In this document: piece by piece, positions 43,315 through 52,933 of the stretch
How positions within the stretch are numbered: the first letter of the stretch is position 1
Layout of the letters: every line of letters starts with the position of its first letter
DNA from: Amaricoccus macauensis_A
GTDB lineage: Bacteria > Pseudomonadota > Alphaproteobacteria > Rhodobacterales > Rhodobacteraceae
Assembly (NCBI RefSeq): GCF_049800915.1
Contig: NZ_JBNAFY010000006.1
Location: 124,001 to 188,000 of the forward strand
Reading direction: 5' to 3'
DNA: 64,000 nt
Made by a program: the position numbers and the translations under genes
Notes under the pieces: model-generated
Seen by the model: only the letters and a program-made list of their open reading frames with translations
Databases searched by the model: none
What the model was told of the DNA's origin: nothing

Positions 43315-44538
43315 ATGTTTCGGCCCTTTGCATCTGTCCTGTTTCTCGGAGCGCTCCTTGCCGGGGCACCATCCACGGCGGAAACCGGAGCGCCGGACCC
43401 CGCGGACTGGGAGAGCGTTCTGGAGGCGGCGCAGGGGCAGGAGGTCTATTTCCACGCCTGGGGCGGGGACCCGCGGCGCAACGACTATATCTCCTGGGCG
43501 GCGGAGGAGGTCGAGGATCGCTACGGCGTTCGCGTCACGCAGGTTAAGCTTGCCGATACCGGGGAGGCCGTGGCAAGGGTCGCGGCGGAGAAGGCGGCGG
43601 GGCGTGACGAGGGCGGGGCCGTGGATCTCATCTGGATCAACGGCCCCAACTTTGCGGCGATGAAGCGCGAGGGGTTGCTCTTTGGTCCCTGGGCGGAGGA
43701 TCTGCCGAACTGGAAATTTGTCGACGTCGAGGGAAAACCTACAGTCGTCAATGACTTCACGGTTCCGACGGACGGTTACGAAGCTCCCTGGGGCATGGCA
43801 CAGATCATCTTCTACCATGATACGGAACGGCTCGCCGAGCCCCCGCGATCCATTGCGGCGCTGGGAGATTGGGCCGCGGAGAATCCGGGCCGTTTCGCCT
43901 ATCCGCAGCCGCCGGATTTCCTCGGTGTGAGCTTTCTGAAACAGGCCGCGGTCGAACTGGTGACGGAGCCCGAAGCCCTTCAGCAGCCGGTGGACCGAAC
44001 GGCGTATGACGCAATGACCGCGCCGCTGTGGGACTGGCTTGACGCACTGCAGCCCAATCTCTGGCGCAGCGGACGCGCCTATCCGGCCACCGGCACCACG
44101 CTCAAACAGCTCCTGGCGGACGGGGAAATCGAACTGGCCTATTCGTTCAACCAGTCCGAAGCGAGTGCCGCGATCGCCAACGGTGAATTGCCCGGGAGCG
44201 TCCGCTCCTACGTGTTCGACGAGGGCACGATCGGTAACGCGAACTTCGTCGCCATCCCCTTCAATGCCAACGCCAAAGCCGGGGCGATGGTTTTCGCGAA
44301 TTTCCTCATGTCGCCGGAAGCACAGGCATATGCGCAGGATCCTGCGATATTGGGAAATTTCACCGTGCTCGACGTCGCGAATCTGCCTGACGCGGAGCGT
44401 GCGCGATTCGAGGCGCTCGACCTCGGTGTCGCCACGCTTTCACCCCAGGAGCTGGGGGAAAGCCTGCCTGAACCGCATCCGAGCTGGATGGAGCGGCTGT
44501 CCGAGGATTGGGCACGCCGCTACGGGCTGGGAAACTGA
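43315..44538 (+). CDS. ynjB: YnjB-like ABC transporter binding protein
   Basis: A 407-residue periplasmic protein. A signal peptide (VLFLGALLAGAPSTAET) precedes a type II binding-protein fold with YFHAWGGDPRRNDYISWAAE, a YnjB hallmark, and VDLIWINGPNFAAM. Together with the following permease and ATPase it reproduces the E. coli ynjBCD set, whose substrate is still unknown. It begins the operon; a 30-codon frame between it and the next gene is probably not a gene. Confidence 0.88.
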   Translation: MFRPFASVLFLGALLAGAPSTAETGAPDPADWESVLEAAQGQEVYFHAWGGDPRRNDYISWAAEEVEDRYGVRVTQVKLADTGEAVARVAAEKAAGRDEGGAVDLIWINGPNFAAMKREGLLFGPWAEDLPNWKFVDVEGKPTVVNDFTVPTDGYEAPWGMAQIIFYHDTERLAEPPRSIAALGDWAAENPGRFAYPQPPDFLGVSFLKQAAVELVTEPEALQQPVDRTAYDAMTAPLWDWLDALQPNLWRSGRAYPATGTTLKQLLADGEIELAYSFNQSEASAAIANGELPGSVRSYVFDEGTIGNANFVAIPFNANAKAGAMVFANFLMSPEAQAYAQDPAILGNFTVLDVANLPDAERARFEALDLGVATLSPQELGESLPEPHPSWMERLSEDWARRYGLGN

Positions 44539-44611
44539 CGCATGAACCCTCAACAATCGGGCCCCGACACCGTGCCGAGCAGCCAGCCTGCGCGGCTCGG
44601 CGGTAGGGGAC

Positions 44612-46327
44612 ATGGGCGCCCTGCCCATGGCTGAAGCCTTCCGCCCACTTGCCTGGGCGCCGAGGGCAACGCTGGCCGCACTCGCCCTGCCCGTCGCGGC
44701 GGGGCTGGCCGGAACGATTCTTCCCGGTCTAGGCTGGATGCCGGCACTCGGCGGCGAACGGCTGGACCTTGCCCCCTGGCACGCGTTGCTCGGCACGCCG
44801 GGCATCGCACGATCGGCGGGCCTGAGTCTTGCCACGGGCCTGATCGCGACGCTTCTTTCGCTCGGTTGCGTCGTGCTCATCATGGCGTCTCTCTCCGGCA
44901 CGCGGGCCTTCGATGTCGTGCGCCATGCGATCTCCCCCATCCTTTCGGTCCCCCATGCGGCGGCCGCTTTCGGACTGGCCTTCCTGATCGCGCCATCGGG
45001 CTGGATCGTGCGGGCGCTTTCGCCCTGGGCCACCGGCTGGGAGCGCCCGCCAGATTGGCTCGTTCCCGGAGATCCGATGGGGCTGACGCTCATCGCCGGG
45101 CTGGCCACAAAGGAAATCCCGTTCCTGATGCTGATGGCCATAGCGGCATTGCCCCAGACCGATGCGGAGCGAAGCCTGCGCGTGGCGCTCACGCTGGGAT
45201 ACGGGCGGGTCGCCGCCTGGGTGGCTTGCGTCTTTCCGCGGATCTATGCCCAGATCCGGCTGCCGGTCTATGCGGTGCTGGCCTATTCGCTGTCGAATGT
45301 CGAAACCGCGCTGATCCTCGGGCCGAGCACCCCGCCGACACTGGCCGTTCGGCTCACGGCCTGGATGCGCGATCCCGATCTGGCGGTCTGGCTCAAGGCA
45401 TCCGCGGGCGCGACATTGCAGCTGGTGCTGGTGCTGGTGGCTTTCGCGCTTTGGGTCGCGGGTGAGCGCGCGGCGATCCTGATCGGCCGACGCTGGATCC
45501 TTCGGGGCGGCCGCGCGCCACGGGACGGGCTCGCGCGCGGTTTCGGTGTCGTGATGGCCGGAATGGTATCGCTCCCGGTCTTCCTCGGGCTTGCGGGGCT
45601 CGCGATCTGGTCGGTGGCAGGGTTCTGGCGATTTCCCGATCTGCTGCCGGGCAGCTTCACCCTGACCGGTTGGACCCGCGCGGGCCCGGATCTGCTCGAT
45701 CTTGCCGCAACGACGATCCTGATTGCCGGGGGAGCGGTTGTCGCGGGCCTCACCCTGGTTCTGGCCTGTCTCGAACATGGCGCACGCAGCGGAGCACGGC
45801 CCGGCACCGCCGCGCTCCTGCTTCTCTACCTTCCGCTGCTCATCCCCCAGATCTCCTTTCTCTTCGGACTGCAGATCCTCGGGCTCTGGTCCGGGTTCGA
45901 TGGAACCCTCTGGGCGGTGATCTTCGCGCATGGGGTCTTCGTGCTGCCCTATCTCTACCTGTCTCTGGCCGATCCCTGGGACGCGCTCGATCCGCGCCTC
46001 GCGGTCGCGGCGGCAACACTGGGCGCCGGGCCGAACCGGGTGTTCTGGCGCGTTCGCCTGCCGATGATGCTCGGTCCGATCCTGACGGCGGGCGCCGTGG
46101 GACTGGCGGTTTCGATCGGGCTCTACCTGCCCACGCTGCTGGTCGGAGCGGGGCGCGTTCCCACCCTCACCACGGAAGCGGTCGCGCTGGCAGCGGGGGG
46201 CGACCGGCGCCTGATCGGGGTCTATGCCCTGCTGCAGGCGGCACTGCCTTTTCTGGGTTTCGCGCTGGCGCTCGGTCTGCCGGCGCTGATCTGGCGCAAT
46301 CGCCGCGCAATGAGGGCCGGATGGTGA
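44612..46327 (+). CDS. ynjC: YnjC-like ABC transporter permease
   Basis: A 571-residue fused permease with two sets of about six helices, each with a binding-protein-dependent transport motif. It matches the length and fused form of YnjC. The ATG at 44612 follows AGGGGA; the ATG at 44627 is another option. It overlaps the ATPase gene by seven bases, ensuring coupling. Confidence 0.87.
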   Translation: MGALPMAEAFRPLAWAPRATLAALALPVAAGLAGTILPGLGWMPALGGERLDLAPWHALLGTPGIARSAGLSLATGLIATLLSLGCVVLIMASLSGTRAFDVVRHAISPILSVPHAAAAFGLAFLIAPSGWIVRALSPWATGWERPPDWLVPGDPMGLTLIAGLATKEIPFLMLMAIAALPQTDAERSLRVALTLGYGRVAAWVACVFPRIYAQIRLPVYAVLAYSLSNVETALILGPSTPPTLAVRLTAWMRDPDLAVWLKASAGATLQLVLVLVAFALWVAGERAAILIGRRWILRGGRAPRDGLARGFGVVMAGMVSLPVFLGLAGLAIWSVAGFWRFPDLLPGSFTLTGWTRAGPDLLDLAATTILIAGGAVVAGLTLVLACLEHGARSGARPGTAALLLLYLPLLIPQISFLFGLQILGLWSGFDGTLWAVIFAHGVFVLPYLYLSLADPWDALDPRLAVAAATLGAGPNRVFWRVRLPMMLGPILTAGAVGLAVSIGLYLPTLLVGAGRVPTLTTEAVALAAGGDRRLIGVYALLQAALPFLGFALALGLPALIWRNRRAMRAGW

Positions 46328-46962
46328 CGGACGCTCTGATCTTCGAGAAGGTGCGTATCCACAGAGGCGATGCCTTGCTGATCGCGCTCGATGCCGAGGT
46401 TCCGCCCGGCGACGTGCTGACGATCATGGGACCATCGGGGTCCGGCAAGTCGACGCTCCTCGCCTTCGCCACCGGAACGCTGCCCCGCGGGTTCCGGGCG
46501 GAGGGGCGGGTTCTGCTTGGTGGCCGCGATATCACGGCCCTTTCCCCGCAGGAGCGACGCATCGGCATGATGTTCCAGGAGGACGTGCTGTTCCCGCATC
46601 TCTCCGTGGGGGGCAACCTGGCCTTCGGGCTTGCACCGGATGTCCGCGGGCGAAAGGCGAGGCGGGACGCCGTCGAGCGAGCCCTGGCGGAAGCCGGGCT
46701 CGAAGGCATGGCCGACCGTGATCCGGCGACGCTTTCGGGCGGGCAGCGCGCGCGCGTCGCGCTGATGCGGGCCCTGCTTTCCGCACCCCGGGCGCTCGCG
46801 CTCGACGAGCCGTTCTCCAAGCTCGATGCGAACCTTCGCGCCCAGATCCGGGATTTCGTCTTTGACCATGCCCGCGCGTTGGGCCTGCCCACGCTTCTGG
46901 TGACCCACGATCCAGAGGATGCAGCGGCGGCGGGCGGAGAGGTGATTCAGATCGCATCCTAG
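46321..46962 (+). CDS. ynjD: YnjD-like ABC transporter ATP-binding protein
   Basis: A 213-residue ATPase. Walker A is GPSGSGKST, the signature LSGGQRAR and Walker B ALALDEPF; the switch is VTHDPED. It starts at the ATG at 46321 inside the end of ynjC. A longer open frame upstream is a shadow of ynjC. It powers the YnjC permease. The compact size and lack of a C-terminal regulatory domain are typical for the family. Confidence 0.9.
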   Translation: MVTDALIFEKVRIHRGDALLIALDAEVPPGDVLTIMGPSGSGKSTLLAFATGTLPRGFRAEGRVLLGGRDITALSPQERRIGMMFQEDVLFPHLSVGGNLAFGLAPDVRGRKARRDAVERALAEAGLEGMADRDPATLSGGQRARVALMRALLSAPRALALDEPFSKLDANLRAQIRDFVFDHARALGLPTLLVTHDPEDAAAAGGEVIQIAS

Positions 46963-47087
46963 ACGGGTTGGCCTTCGTTTTGGCCGCCATGGTGGGGGCT
47001 GGAACGATCACTGCGCCTCACGCAACCGTGTTGAGTCGAAAACATCGCTCGCTATGATCCTCTTCCTTGGCGGCGGAAGGAGAGCAC

Positions 47088-48668
47088 ATGCTGGGCCAGA
47101 TACTTGGGGGCGTAGGGCTCTTTCTCATGGGCATGTGGCTCATGACGGACGGGCTGCGGGCGGCGGCCGGCAGCGCGCTGAAGCGCATTCTTGCAAGCTG
47201 GACGTCGACCGGCTTGCGCGGCTTCCTGACCGGGGCCGGCCTGACCACCCTTGTGCAATCCTCGAGCGCGGTCACAGTTGCGACCATCGGTTTCGCCAAT
47301 GCCGGTTTCCTGACACTGACCCAGGCGGTCTGGGTCGTCTACGGCACCAATATCGGCACGACGCTCACCGGCTGGATCGTCTCGATCTTCGGGTTCAAGC
47401 TCGAAATCGCGGCCTTCTCCTTGCCGCTGATCGGGATCGGAATGCTTCTGCGCATGACCGGCGGGGCCCACCGGCGTGCCGATTTCGGCGTCGCGCTGGC
47501 GGGATTCGGCCTGCTATTTCTTGGCATCGACCTTCTCAAGGAGGGGTTCGAGGGGCTCAGCACCGAAATCGCGCTGCCGGGGATTGCCGGCGACACGGTT
47601 GCGGGCCGGCTGGTCTATACCGGCATCGGTGCGATTCTCTCGCTTCTCATGCAGTCCTCGAGCGCGGCGACGGTCGTGGCGCTGACCGCTGTGTCTTCGG
47701 GCCTGATCGAGCCGGTTCAGGCAGCGGCGCTCGTGGTCGGGGCCAATATCGGCACCACGACCACAGCGCTCCTGGCGGCCTGGGGCGCGACTTCGGTGGC
47801 CCGCCGGGTGGCACTCGTCCATGTGACCTTCAACCTGTTGGGCGCGTCTTTCGCGCTGGTGTTTCTCCCCCAACTCGTCGGGCTTGTGCATGGCCTGCTG
47901 GGATTGGTCGGAGCGCAAGCTGACGAAACGCTGGCTCTGGCGCTCTTTCATACGGTCTTCAACGTTATCGGCGTGCTCCTGATCTGGCCGATGACGCCTG
48001 CAATCGTGCGACACCTGAACCGGCGGTTCCGCAGCCGGGAGGAAGAGGCTGCGCGGCTGCACTATCTCGACAGCACGGTGCTGGCTGTGCCCTCCATGGC
48101 CGTGGAAGCCGCGATCAAAGAAAGCCGCAGGCTGGAGGCGATGGCCACGGATGCGGTGCGAAGCTGGCTTGATGACCCGGCAGCGACGGACAGGCTGCCC
48201 GAAGCTATCTCTGCGGCCCGCGCGGTCGGACGCGGGATCGCCGATTTCCTTGCCGATCTCACCACGCAACCGCTTGGGCCGGAAGAGGCGCGGCAGGCGC
48301 AGGATCTCATGCGCGCGATCCAGCATTGCGTGGCGGCGATCGAGGATGCCGAGACTGCGCGCCGCACGATGGAGGATGTGGACACGGTGCCGCCGCAGCG
48401 CATCGAGATGGAGAACCGCATCCGCGAAGTGATTGCCCACCCAGAGACCATGGGCGTGCCGGTGGAGGCGGAGCTTCTGGCGCATCGCGAGGAAATCAAG
48501 GATGAACTGGTGCGGTTGGTCTCGCGGCGGGCGCTGACCATCGACAGCCTCGATCACGCGCTGCGGGGGATGAATGCCGAGCTGCGGATGTTGCGCCACC
48601 TGCGCAAGGCTCGCGATCACCTGGCCGCCGAACAGGCCCCGGGCGGGAGCCCGGAGACGGCCGAATAG
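47088..48668 (+). CDS. Na/Pi cotransporter family protein
   Basis: A 526-residue protein with two NptA-type membrane repeats, each carrying the QSSSA signature (TTLVQSSSAVTVATIGFANA and LMQSSSAATVVALTAV), and a C-terminal PhoU-like helical region of about 200 residues. It is likely to move phosphate with sodium across the inner membrane. The ATG at 47088 follows GGAAGGAGAG; an in-frame TTG at 47067 is less likely. Confidence 0.9.
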   Translation: MLGQILGGVGLFLMGMWLMTDGLRAAAGSALKRILASWTSTGLRGFLTGAGLTTLVQSSSAVTVATIGFANAGFLTLTQAVWVVYGTNIGTTLTGWIVSIFGFKLEIAAFSLPLIGIGMLLRMTGGAHRRADFGVALAGFGLLFLGIDLLKEGFEGLSTEIALPGIAGDTVAGRLVYTGIGAILSLLMQSSSAATVVALTAVSSGLIEPVQAAALVVGANIGTTTTALLAAWGATSVARRVALVHVTFNLLGASFALVFLPQLVGLVHGLLGLVGAQADETLALALFHTVFNVIGVLLIWPMTPAIVRHLNRRFRSREEEAARLHYLDSTVLAVPSMAVEAAIKESRRLEAMATDAVRSWLDDPAATDRLPEAISAARAVGRGIADFLADLTTQPLGPEEARQAQDLMRAIQHCVAAIEDAETARRTMEDVDTVPPQRIEMENRIREVIAHPETMGVPVEAELLAHREEIKDELVRLVSRRALTIDSLDHALRGMNAELRMLRHLRKARDHLAAEQAPGGSPETAE

Positions 48669-48804
48669 ATCGGATCCGATCGACCAACTATTGATGCGCG
48701 GATCGCGAGCACCACGGGAGCGACCTGCCCCCGGATTCCGGTGGAGCAGAGCCGGCGTAAAGCCCGCGCCAATTCGGCGCCGGGCAGTGACCCGATGGGA
48801 AGAC

Positions 48805-49653
48805 TCAGGCCTCCGCGCGGTCCCAGGTCGGGTGGAACGTGCCCGCAGGCGAGATGGTAAAGATCTCGACGCCCGTTTCGGTCACGCCCACCGAATGCTC
48901 GAACTGCGCCGAGAGCGAGCGGTCCTTGGTCACGGCGGTCCAGTCATCGGCGAGGATCTTCGTCTCGGGGCGGCCGAGATTGATCATCGGCTCGATGGTG
49001 AAGAACATGCCCGGCTCCAGAACCGGGCCCGACCCCCAGCGTCCATAGTGCAGCACGTTCGGGGCTGCGTGGAACACGCGACCGAGCCCATGGCCGCAGA
49101 AATCCCGCACAACGGAGCAACGATGCGCCTCGGCGTAGCGCTGGATGGCCGCGCCGATGTCGCCGAAGGTATTGCCCGGACGGACCTGCTCGATGCCCTT
49201 CATCAGGCAGTCATGGGTAATGTCGATCAGCCGCTCGGCTTTCCGGTTGGGCTGACCGGCCACATACATCCGGCTCGTGTCGCCGAACCAGCCATCGACG
49301 ATGACCGTCACGTCGATATTCAGAATGTCGCCCGACTTGATCTTCTTGTCCGACGGAATGCCGTGGCAGACCACGTGGTTGATCGAGATGCAGCTCGCGT
49401 GCTGGTAGCCCTTGTAGCCGATCGTGGCTGATGTGGCACCTGCCTCCTTGATCATGTCGAGGATCGCGTTGTCGATGTCGATGGTCCTGACACCGGGCAC
49501 GACATGAGCGGCAATGCGGTCGAGAATGTCAGCGGCAAGCTTGCCGGCTTCGCGCATCCCGGCAAAGTCCTCGGGCGAATAGATACGGATGCCGTCCTTG
49601 TTCAGGCGGCCGGGCAGCATGCTATCCAAGGCGGTTTCTCCGGAGCTCATCAT
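48805..49653 (-). CDS. map: methionine aminopeptidase, type I
   Basis: A 282-residue metalloenzyme removing N-terminal methionine from nascent proteins. The metal ligands are visible: Asp in NIDVTVIVDGWFGDTS (two), His in FCGHGLGRVFH, Glu in FFTIEPMI and Glu near QFEHSVGVTE. The protein has a N-terminal extension of about 20 residues over the minimal enzyme; the start may lie a little downstream. It is divergent from the hydrolase gene. Confidence 0.95.
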   Translation of the reverse strand: MMSSGETALDSMLPGRLNKDGIRIYSPEDFAGMREAGKLAADILDRIAAHVVPGVRTIDIDNAILDMIKEAGATSATIGYKGYQHASCISINHVVCHGIPSDKKIKSGDILNIDVTVIVDGWFGDTSRMYVAGQPNRKAERLIDITHDCLMKGIEQVRPGNTFGDIGAAIQRYAEAHRCSVVRDFCGHGLGRVFHAAPNVLHYGRWGSGPVLEPGMFFTIEPMINLGRPETKILADDWTAVTKDRSLSAQFEHSVGVTETGVEIFTISPAGTFHPTWDRAEA

Positions 49654-49797
49654 GTTGGGGAATTAGTCCCTTGGGCAGGGATATGCAAATCGGTTGGCCC
49701 AGAATCTGCCTTCTCGCAAAGACGCTATTTGATCGACTGCCTCGAACATGCTGATTTCCGGCAGGTGAGACCACATTCGCATCGGAAGGAAGAGCGC

Positions 49798-50616
49798 ATG
49801 GCCTTTGGCAAACTGGGGTTGCTCGGGATGGGGTGCGGCCTCGGCCTTCTGGCGGGGCTCACGGCACCGGACGCGGCATTGGCTTGCGGGCAGGAGAGCG
49901 ACTGCGCACTGGGGGATCGCAGCTTTCGCATTCTTCTGCCCGACTCCGGGGAGCCGCGCGGTGCCATCATCTTCGCCCATGGCTATCGCGGGAGTGCAGC
50001 CGGCACCATGCGCAACGAGGGTCTCACGGGGCTGGTGGACCAGTTGAATGTCGCTCTCGTTGCGCTGGAGGGTGTGAACGGCATCTGGAACACGCCCAAC
50101 AATCCCGGAGCCGGCGAGCGCGAAGGAGACGAATTCGCCTATGTGGACGCGCTCTCGGATCGGCTTGAAGAGGAATGGGGCATTCCCGCGGAGCGCACGG
50201 TCGTGTCGGGCTTTTCGGGCGGGGCGATGCTGGTCTGGAACATCGCTTGCGAGCGCGGTGACGAATACGCGGGTTTCGCGCCCTTGTCGGGGACGTTCTG
50301 GGACCCGATTCCCGAGAACTGCCCGACCGTGCCGAACAACCTGATCCATTTCCACGGCACGCAAGACGAGGTGGTGCCCCTGGAAGGCCGCATGATTCGC
50401 ACCACGATGCAGGGCGACGTGCATGAAGCGCTGAAGATGCTGTTGGAAAAGAGCGATTTCGGCGCGGAGGAGGTTGTCGAGGAAGGCGGTGTGGAATGCC
50501 GGGCGCGGCGCGACAGCGAGGATCGCCTGCTCGAGTTCTGCACGTTCCCCGGCGGTCATGGCTACAGGCCGGAGTTCGTCGCCGAGGCCGTGGAGGAGTT
50601 CCTGCCGAAGGGTTGA
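49798..50616 (+). CDS. polyhydroxybutyrate depolymerase-like alpha/beta hydrolase
   Basis: A 272-residue secreted hydrolase. A signal peptide ends near APDAALACG. The nucleophile elbow is VVSGFSGGAMLVW; the oxyanion region FAHGYRGSAAG and the likely Asp/His (GTQDEVVP, PGGHGYRPEF) complete the triad. It resembles LpqC/poly(3-hydroxybutyrate) depolymerases. Small esters are other possible substrates. The ATG at 49798 follows GGAAGGAAGAG; the open frame further upstream is a shadow of map. Confidence 0.85.
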   Translation: MAFGKLGLLGMGCGLGLLAGLTAPDAALACGQESDCALGDRSFRILLPDSGEPRGAIIFAHGYRGSAAGTMRNEGLTGLVDQLNVALVALEGVNGIWNTPNNPGAGEREGDEFAYVDALSDRLEEEWGIPAERTVVSGFSGGAMLVWNIACERGDEYAGFAPLSGTFWDPIPENCPTVPNNLIHFHGTQDEVVPLEGRMIRTTMQGDVHEALKMLLEKSDFGAEEVVEEGGVECRARRDSEDRLLEFCTFPGGHGYRPEFVAEAVEEFLPKG

Positions 50617-50662
50617 GGGTCAACGGGCCTCTGACGAGGCTAGTTTCATTTGGGAGAGGAGC

Positions 50663-51343
50663 ATGACCCGGCTTTCGGACTCGGACATTCGCGCGATCAC
50701 CGACTATCTCCTGGTGCGCACGCGGCTCGAACCGGCGGATCTCTGTTTCGTGTTCGGATCGCGGCGCGGAGAGGCCGTGTTTCCGGCGGAAATCGCGAGG
50801 ATGTGGCGGGAGAAGCTCTTCTCCCGCATCCTGATCTCCGGTGGCCTGACACCCGGCGGACATGCCCCAGAAGCGGCCATCATCAAAGACCTGGTCGTGT
50901 CGCAAGGCGTACCGGAGGACTCGATCCTGCTTGAAACCAGGGCCACAAACTCCGGCCAGAACGTGCAATTCGCGCTGCCGATCATCGACAAGGTGATGGG
51001 ACTTGGAAACATCCGCTCGATCATCGCGGTCGGGCAACTTCAGACCTCGCGACGCTATCTCATGACGCTAGAGCGCTATTGGCCCGGGCCCGTTCGCAAG
51101 ATGCTGGCGCCTGTCGCGACCTATCCGGTCACGCGCGACGCATGGCAATGCGATCTGGAGTTTCGGGCCGTGATGCTCGCGGAATGGGCGCGGATCGGCC
51201 CCTATCTCGCGGAGGGGTTGATTGCGGAGCTTACGCCCGAAACCTGCCCCCTGCTTGCGCCCAGGATCTGGTCAGCGCCGGTTGTCGATGCGAACGGGTA
51301 CGGGGGTCCGGGCTTCGGTGCTTTCGCGGAGAAGATGAAATGA
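50663..51343 (+). CDS. YdcF-family protein
   Basis: A 226-residue soluble protein of the DUF218 (ElyC/SanA/YdcF) family, which adopts a nucleotide-binding-like fold. The core reads DLCFVFGSRRGEAVFPAEIA, RILISGGLTPGGHAPEAA and ILLETRATNSGQN, all typical of the family. YdcF of E. coli binds SAM; physiological roles are unclear. GGGAGAGGA precedes the ATG. Its 3' end overlaps the convergent small membrane protein gene by about 70 bases. Confidence 0.85.
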   Translation: MTRLSDSDIRAITDYLLVRTRLEPADLCFVFGSRRGEAVFPAEIARMWREKLFSRILISGGLTPGGHAPEAAIIKDLVVSQGVPEDSILLETRATNSGQNVQFALPIIDKVMGLGNIRSIIAVGQLQTSRRYLMTLERYWPGPVRKMLAPVATYPVTRDAWQCDLEFRAVMLAEWARIGPYLAEGLIAELTPETCPLLAPRIWSAPVVDANGYGGPGFGAFAEKMK

Positions 51344-51487
51344 GGCCGCACTCACAAGCGTTACAAATGCAAGCCCGAGCAGCGGCTTGACGGCAATGAG
51401 GACGGTTCCGGCAGTGGCAATGGCGAACAGGGCAAAAACTCGCGGAACGATTTCTGCGAATTGTCTGCCGACAGGTCTTTCAAGCAT
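51272..51487 (-). CDS. small membrane protein
   Basis: A 71-residue frame starting MLERPVGRQFAEIVPRVF after the good ribosome-binding site GGGAGAAG. Two hydrophobic stretches (FALFAIATAGTVLIAV, LLGLAFVTLVSAASF) suggest a small inner-membrane protein; the tail is basic. Its 3' end overlaps the convergent YdcF gene for 72 bases. A strong inverted repeat lies just upstream. I do not recognise a family, and the antisense overlap lowers confidence. Confidence 0.5.
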   Translation of the reverse strand: MLERPVGRQFAEIVPRVFALFAIATAGTVLIAVKPLLGLAFVTLVSAASFHLLRESTEARTPVPVRIDNRR

Positions 51488-51532
51488 GTTCTTCTCCCGA
51501 CAAGTCTCGAATACACATATGATGGTGTTAAC

Positions 51533-51568
51533 GAAAGTTTCAAGCACAATCGTGCGAGCGAAACTTTG
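51533..51568. promoter_or_regulatory. nested inverted repeat upstream of small membrane protein
   Basis: AAAGTTTC (51534-51541) and GAAACTTT (51560-51567) pair around an inner GCAC-AATC-GTGC hairpin. It lies about 46-80 bases upstream of the small membrane protein start, where an operator would sit. It could also be a terminator-like element with no U-tract. Confidence 0.4.
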
Positions 51569-51755
51569 TTGCGTTAGATTTGGGCATGGGTCAGTTCGCA
51601 GTGCCTGACTGCCTGCTCCCGCATGACGTTTCCCGCCTCTGTGAGACTGATGTGTGACGCGCGGGATCGGGATCAACCATGACCTCGATCAAACTTCTCC
51701 GCCAATGGCTAAAGTGGGCTATTTTGCCTGGCGGGAGCAGACGGAGGAGGGTCGG

Positions 51756-52187
51756 ATGCAATCCAATGCTGCAACAGCCGAGGCCTATATCGACGAGGTC
51801 CCGGCTGAACGACGCGCGGATTTCGTGGCCGTGCTGGACGTTGTTCGAAGCCACATGCCCGATGGCTATGTGGAGGCGATGAACTGGGGCATGATCTGCT
51901 GGGAGGTGCCGCTCTCGGTTTCTGGAAAGACCTACAATGGCAAACCGCTGATGTATGTGGCGCTCGCCAGTCAGAAACGTCACATGGCGCTTTACCTCTG
52001 CGGTGCGAACTGCCTGCCCGGAGTGAAGGACAGGCTTGCCGCGGCATTCGATGCGGCCGGCAAGAAGCTCGACATGGGTGCTGCCTGCCTGCGGTTTCGC
52101 CGCAGCGCGGATCTGCCGCTCGATGCGGTTGGCGAAACGATCGCGGCGGTGTCGGTGGCGCGGTTTCTCGAGGCGTCGCGACGCTGA
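51756..52187 (+). CDS. DUF1801 domain protein
   Basis: A 143-residue protein of the YdhG/DUF1801 family (NWGMICWEVPLSVSGKTYNG, MYVALASQKRHMALYLCG). The family is structurally related to iron-sulfur/frataxin-like folds and has no settled function. The ATG at 51756 follows GGAGGAGGG; a longer frame from 51654 reads as noncoding. Confidence 0.85.
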   Translation: MQSNAATAEAYIDEVPAERRADFVAVLDVVRSHMPDGYVEAMNWGMICWEVPLSVSGKTYNGKPLMYVALASQKRHMALYLCGANCLPGVKDRLAAAFDAAGKKLDMGAACLRFRRSADLPLDAVGETIAAVSVARFLEASRR

Positions 52188-52283
52188 CACAGCACTTGCT
52201 TGCCGTTTTGCCGGCGGGAGTCTAAAAGACGCGGCGGTGCCGGAGACAGCTTCGGACCGATGCTTCAGCCTGGGAACCTCGAG

Positions 52284-52898
52284 ATGGACAAATTCAACAA
52301 GCTGACCGGAACCGCGGCGCCGCTGCCGCTGATCAATGTCGATACCGACATGATCATTCCAAAGCAGTTCCTGAAGACCATCAAGCGTTCGGGCCTGGGC
52401 AAGAACCTCTTCGACGAGATGCGCTTCGACGACCAGGGCAACGAGATCCCAGATTTCGTGCTGAACAAGCCCGCCTATCGCGACGCGCAGATCCTCGTGG
52501 CGGGCGAGAATTTCGGCTGCGGATCGAGCCGCGAGCACGCGCCCTGGGCCCTGCTCGATTTCGGCATCCGCTGCGTGATCGCGCCCTCCTTCGCGGACAT
52601 CTTCTTCAACAACTGCTTCAAGAACGGCATCCTGCCCATCGTCCTGCCGCAAGAGGATGTGGACAAGCTGATGGATGACGCCGAGCGTGGCGCGAATGCG
52701 AAGATCACCGTCGATCTGGAAAACCAGGTGATCACCGGCCCCGATGGCGGCTCGATCGCCTTCGACGTGGACCCGTTCCGCAAGCATTGCCTGCTCAACG
52801 GGTTGGACGATATCGGCCTGACGCTTGAAAAGGCAGAGGAAATCGACACGTTCGAGGCAAAGATGGATGCGCAGACGCCCTGGCTGAAGGCCGGTTAA
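52284..52898 (+). CDS. leuD: 3-isopropylmalate dehydratase small subunit
   Basis: A 204-residue subunit with the swivelling domain of the aconitase family. It starts MDKFNKLTGTAAPLPLINVD, with VAGENFGCGSSREHAPWALL as the family signature and PSFADIFFNNCFKNGILPIV following. With LeuC, which is not in the window, it isomerises 2- to 3-isopropylmalate in leucine synthesis. leuB lies 2.3 kb downstream, separated by two unrelated genes and a large noncoding gap. Confidence 0.95.
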   Translation: MDKFNKLTGTAAPLPLINVDTDMIIPKQFLKTIKRSGLGKNLFDEMRFDDQGNEIPDFVLNKPAYRDAQILVAGENFGCGSSREHAPWALLDFGIRCVIAPSFADIFFNNCFKNGILPIVLPQEDVDKLMDDAERGANAKITVDLENQVITGPDGGSIAFDVDPFRKHCLLNGLDDIGLTLEKAEEIDTFEAKMDAQTPWLKAG

Positions 52899-52933
52899 CG
52901 AAGTCTTAATCCCGGCGGCGCAAGCGTGCCGCC

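Noticed and set aside
44542..44634. 30-codon frame between ynjB and ynjC
   Set aside because: It has no ribosome-binding site and is out of frame with ynjC; a leader role is possible but unsupported.
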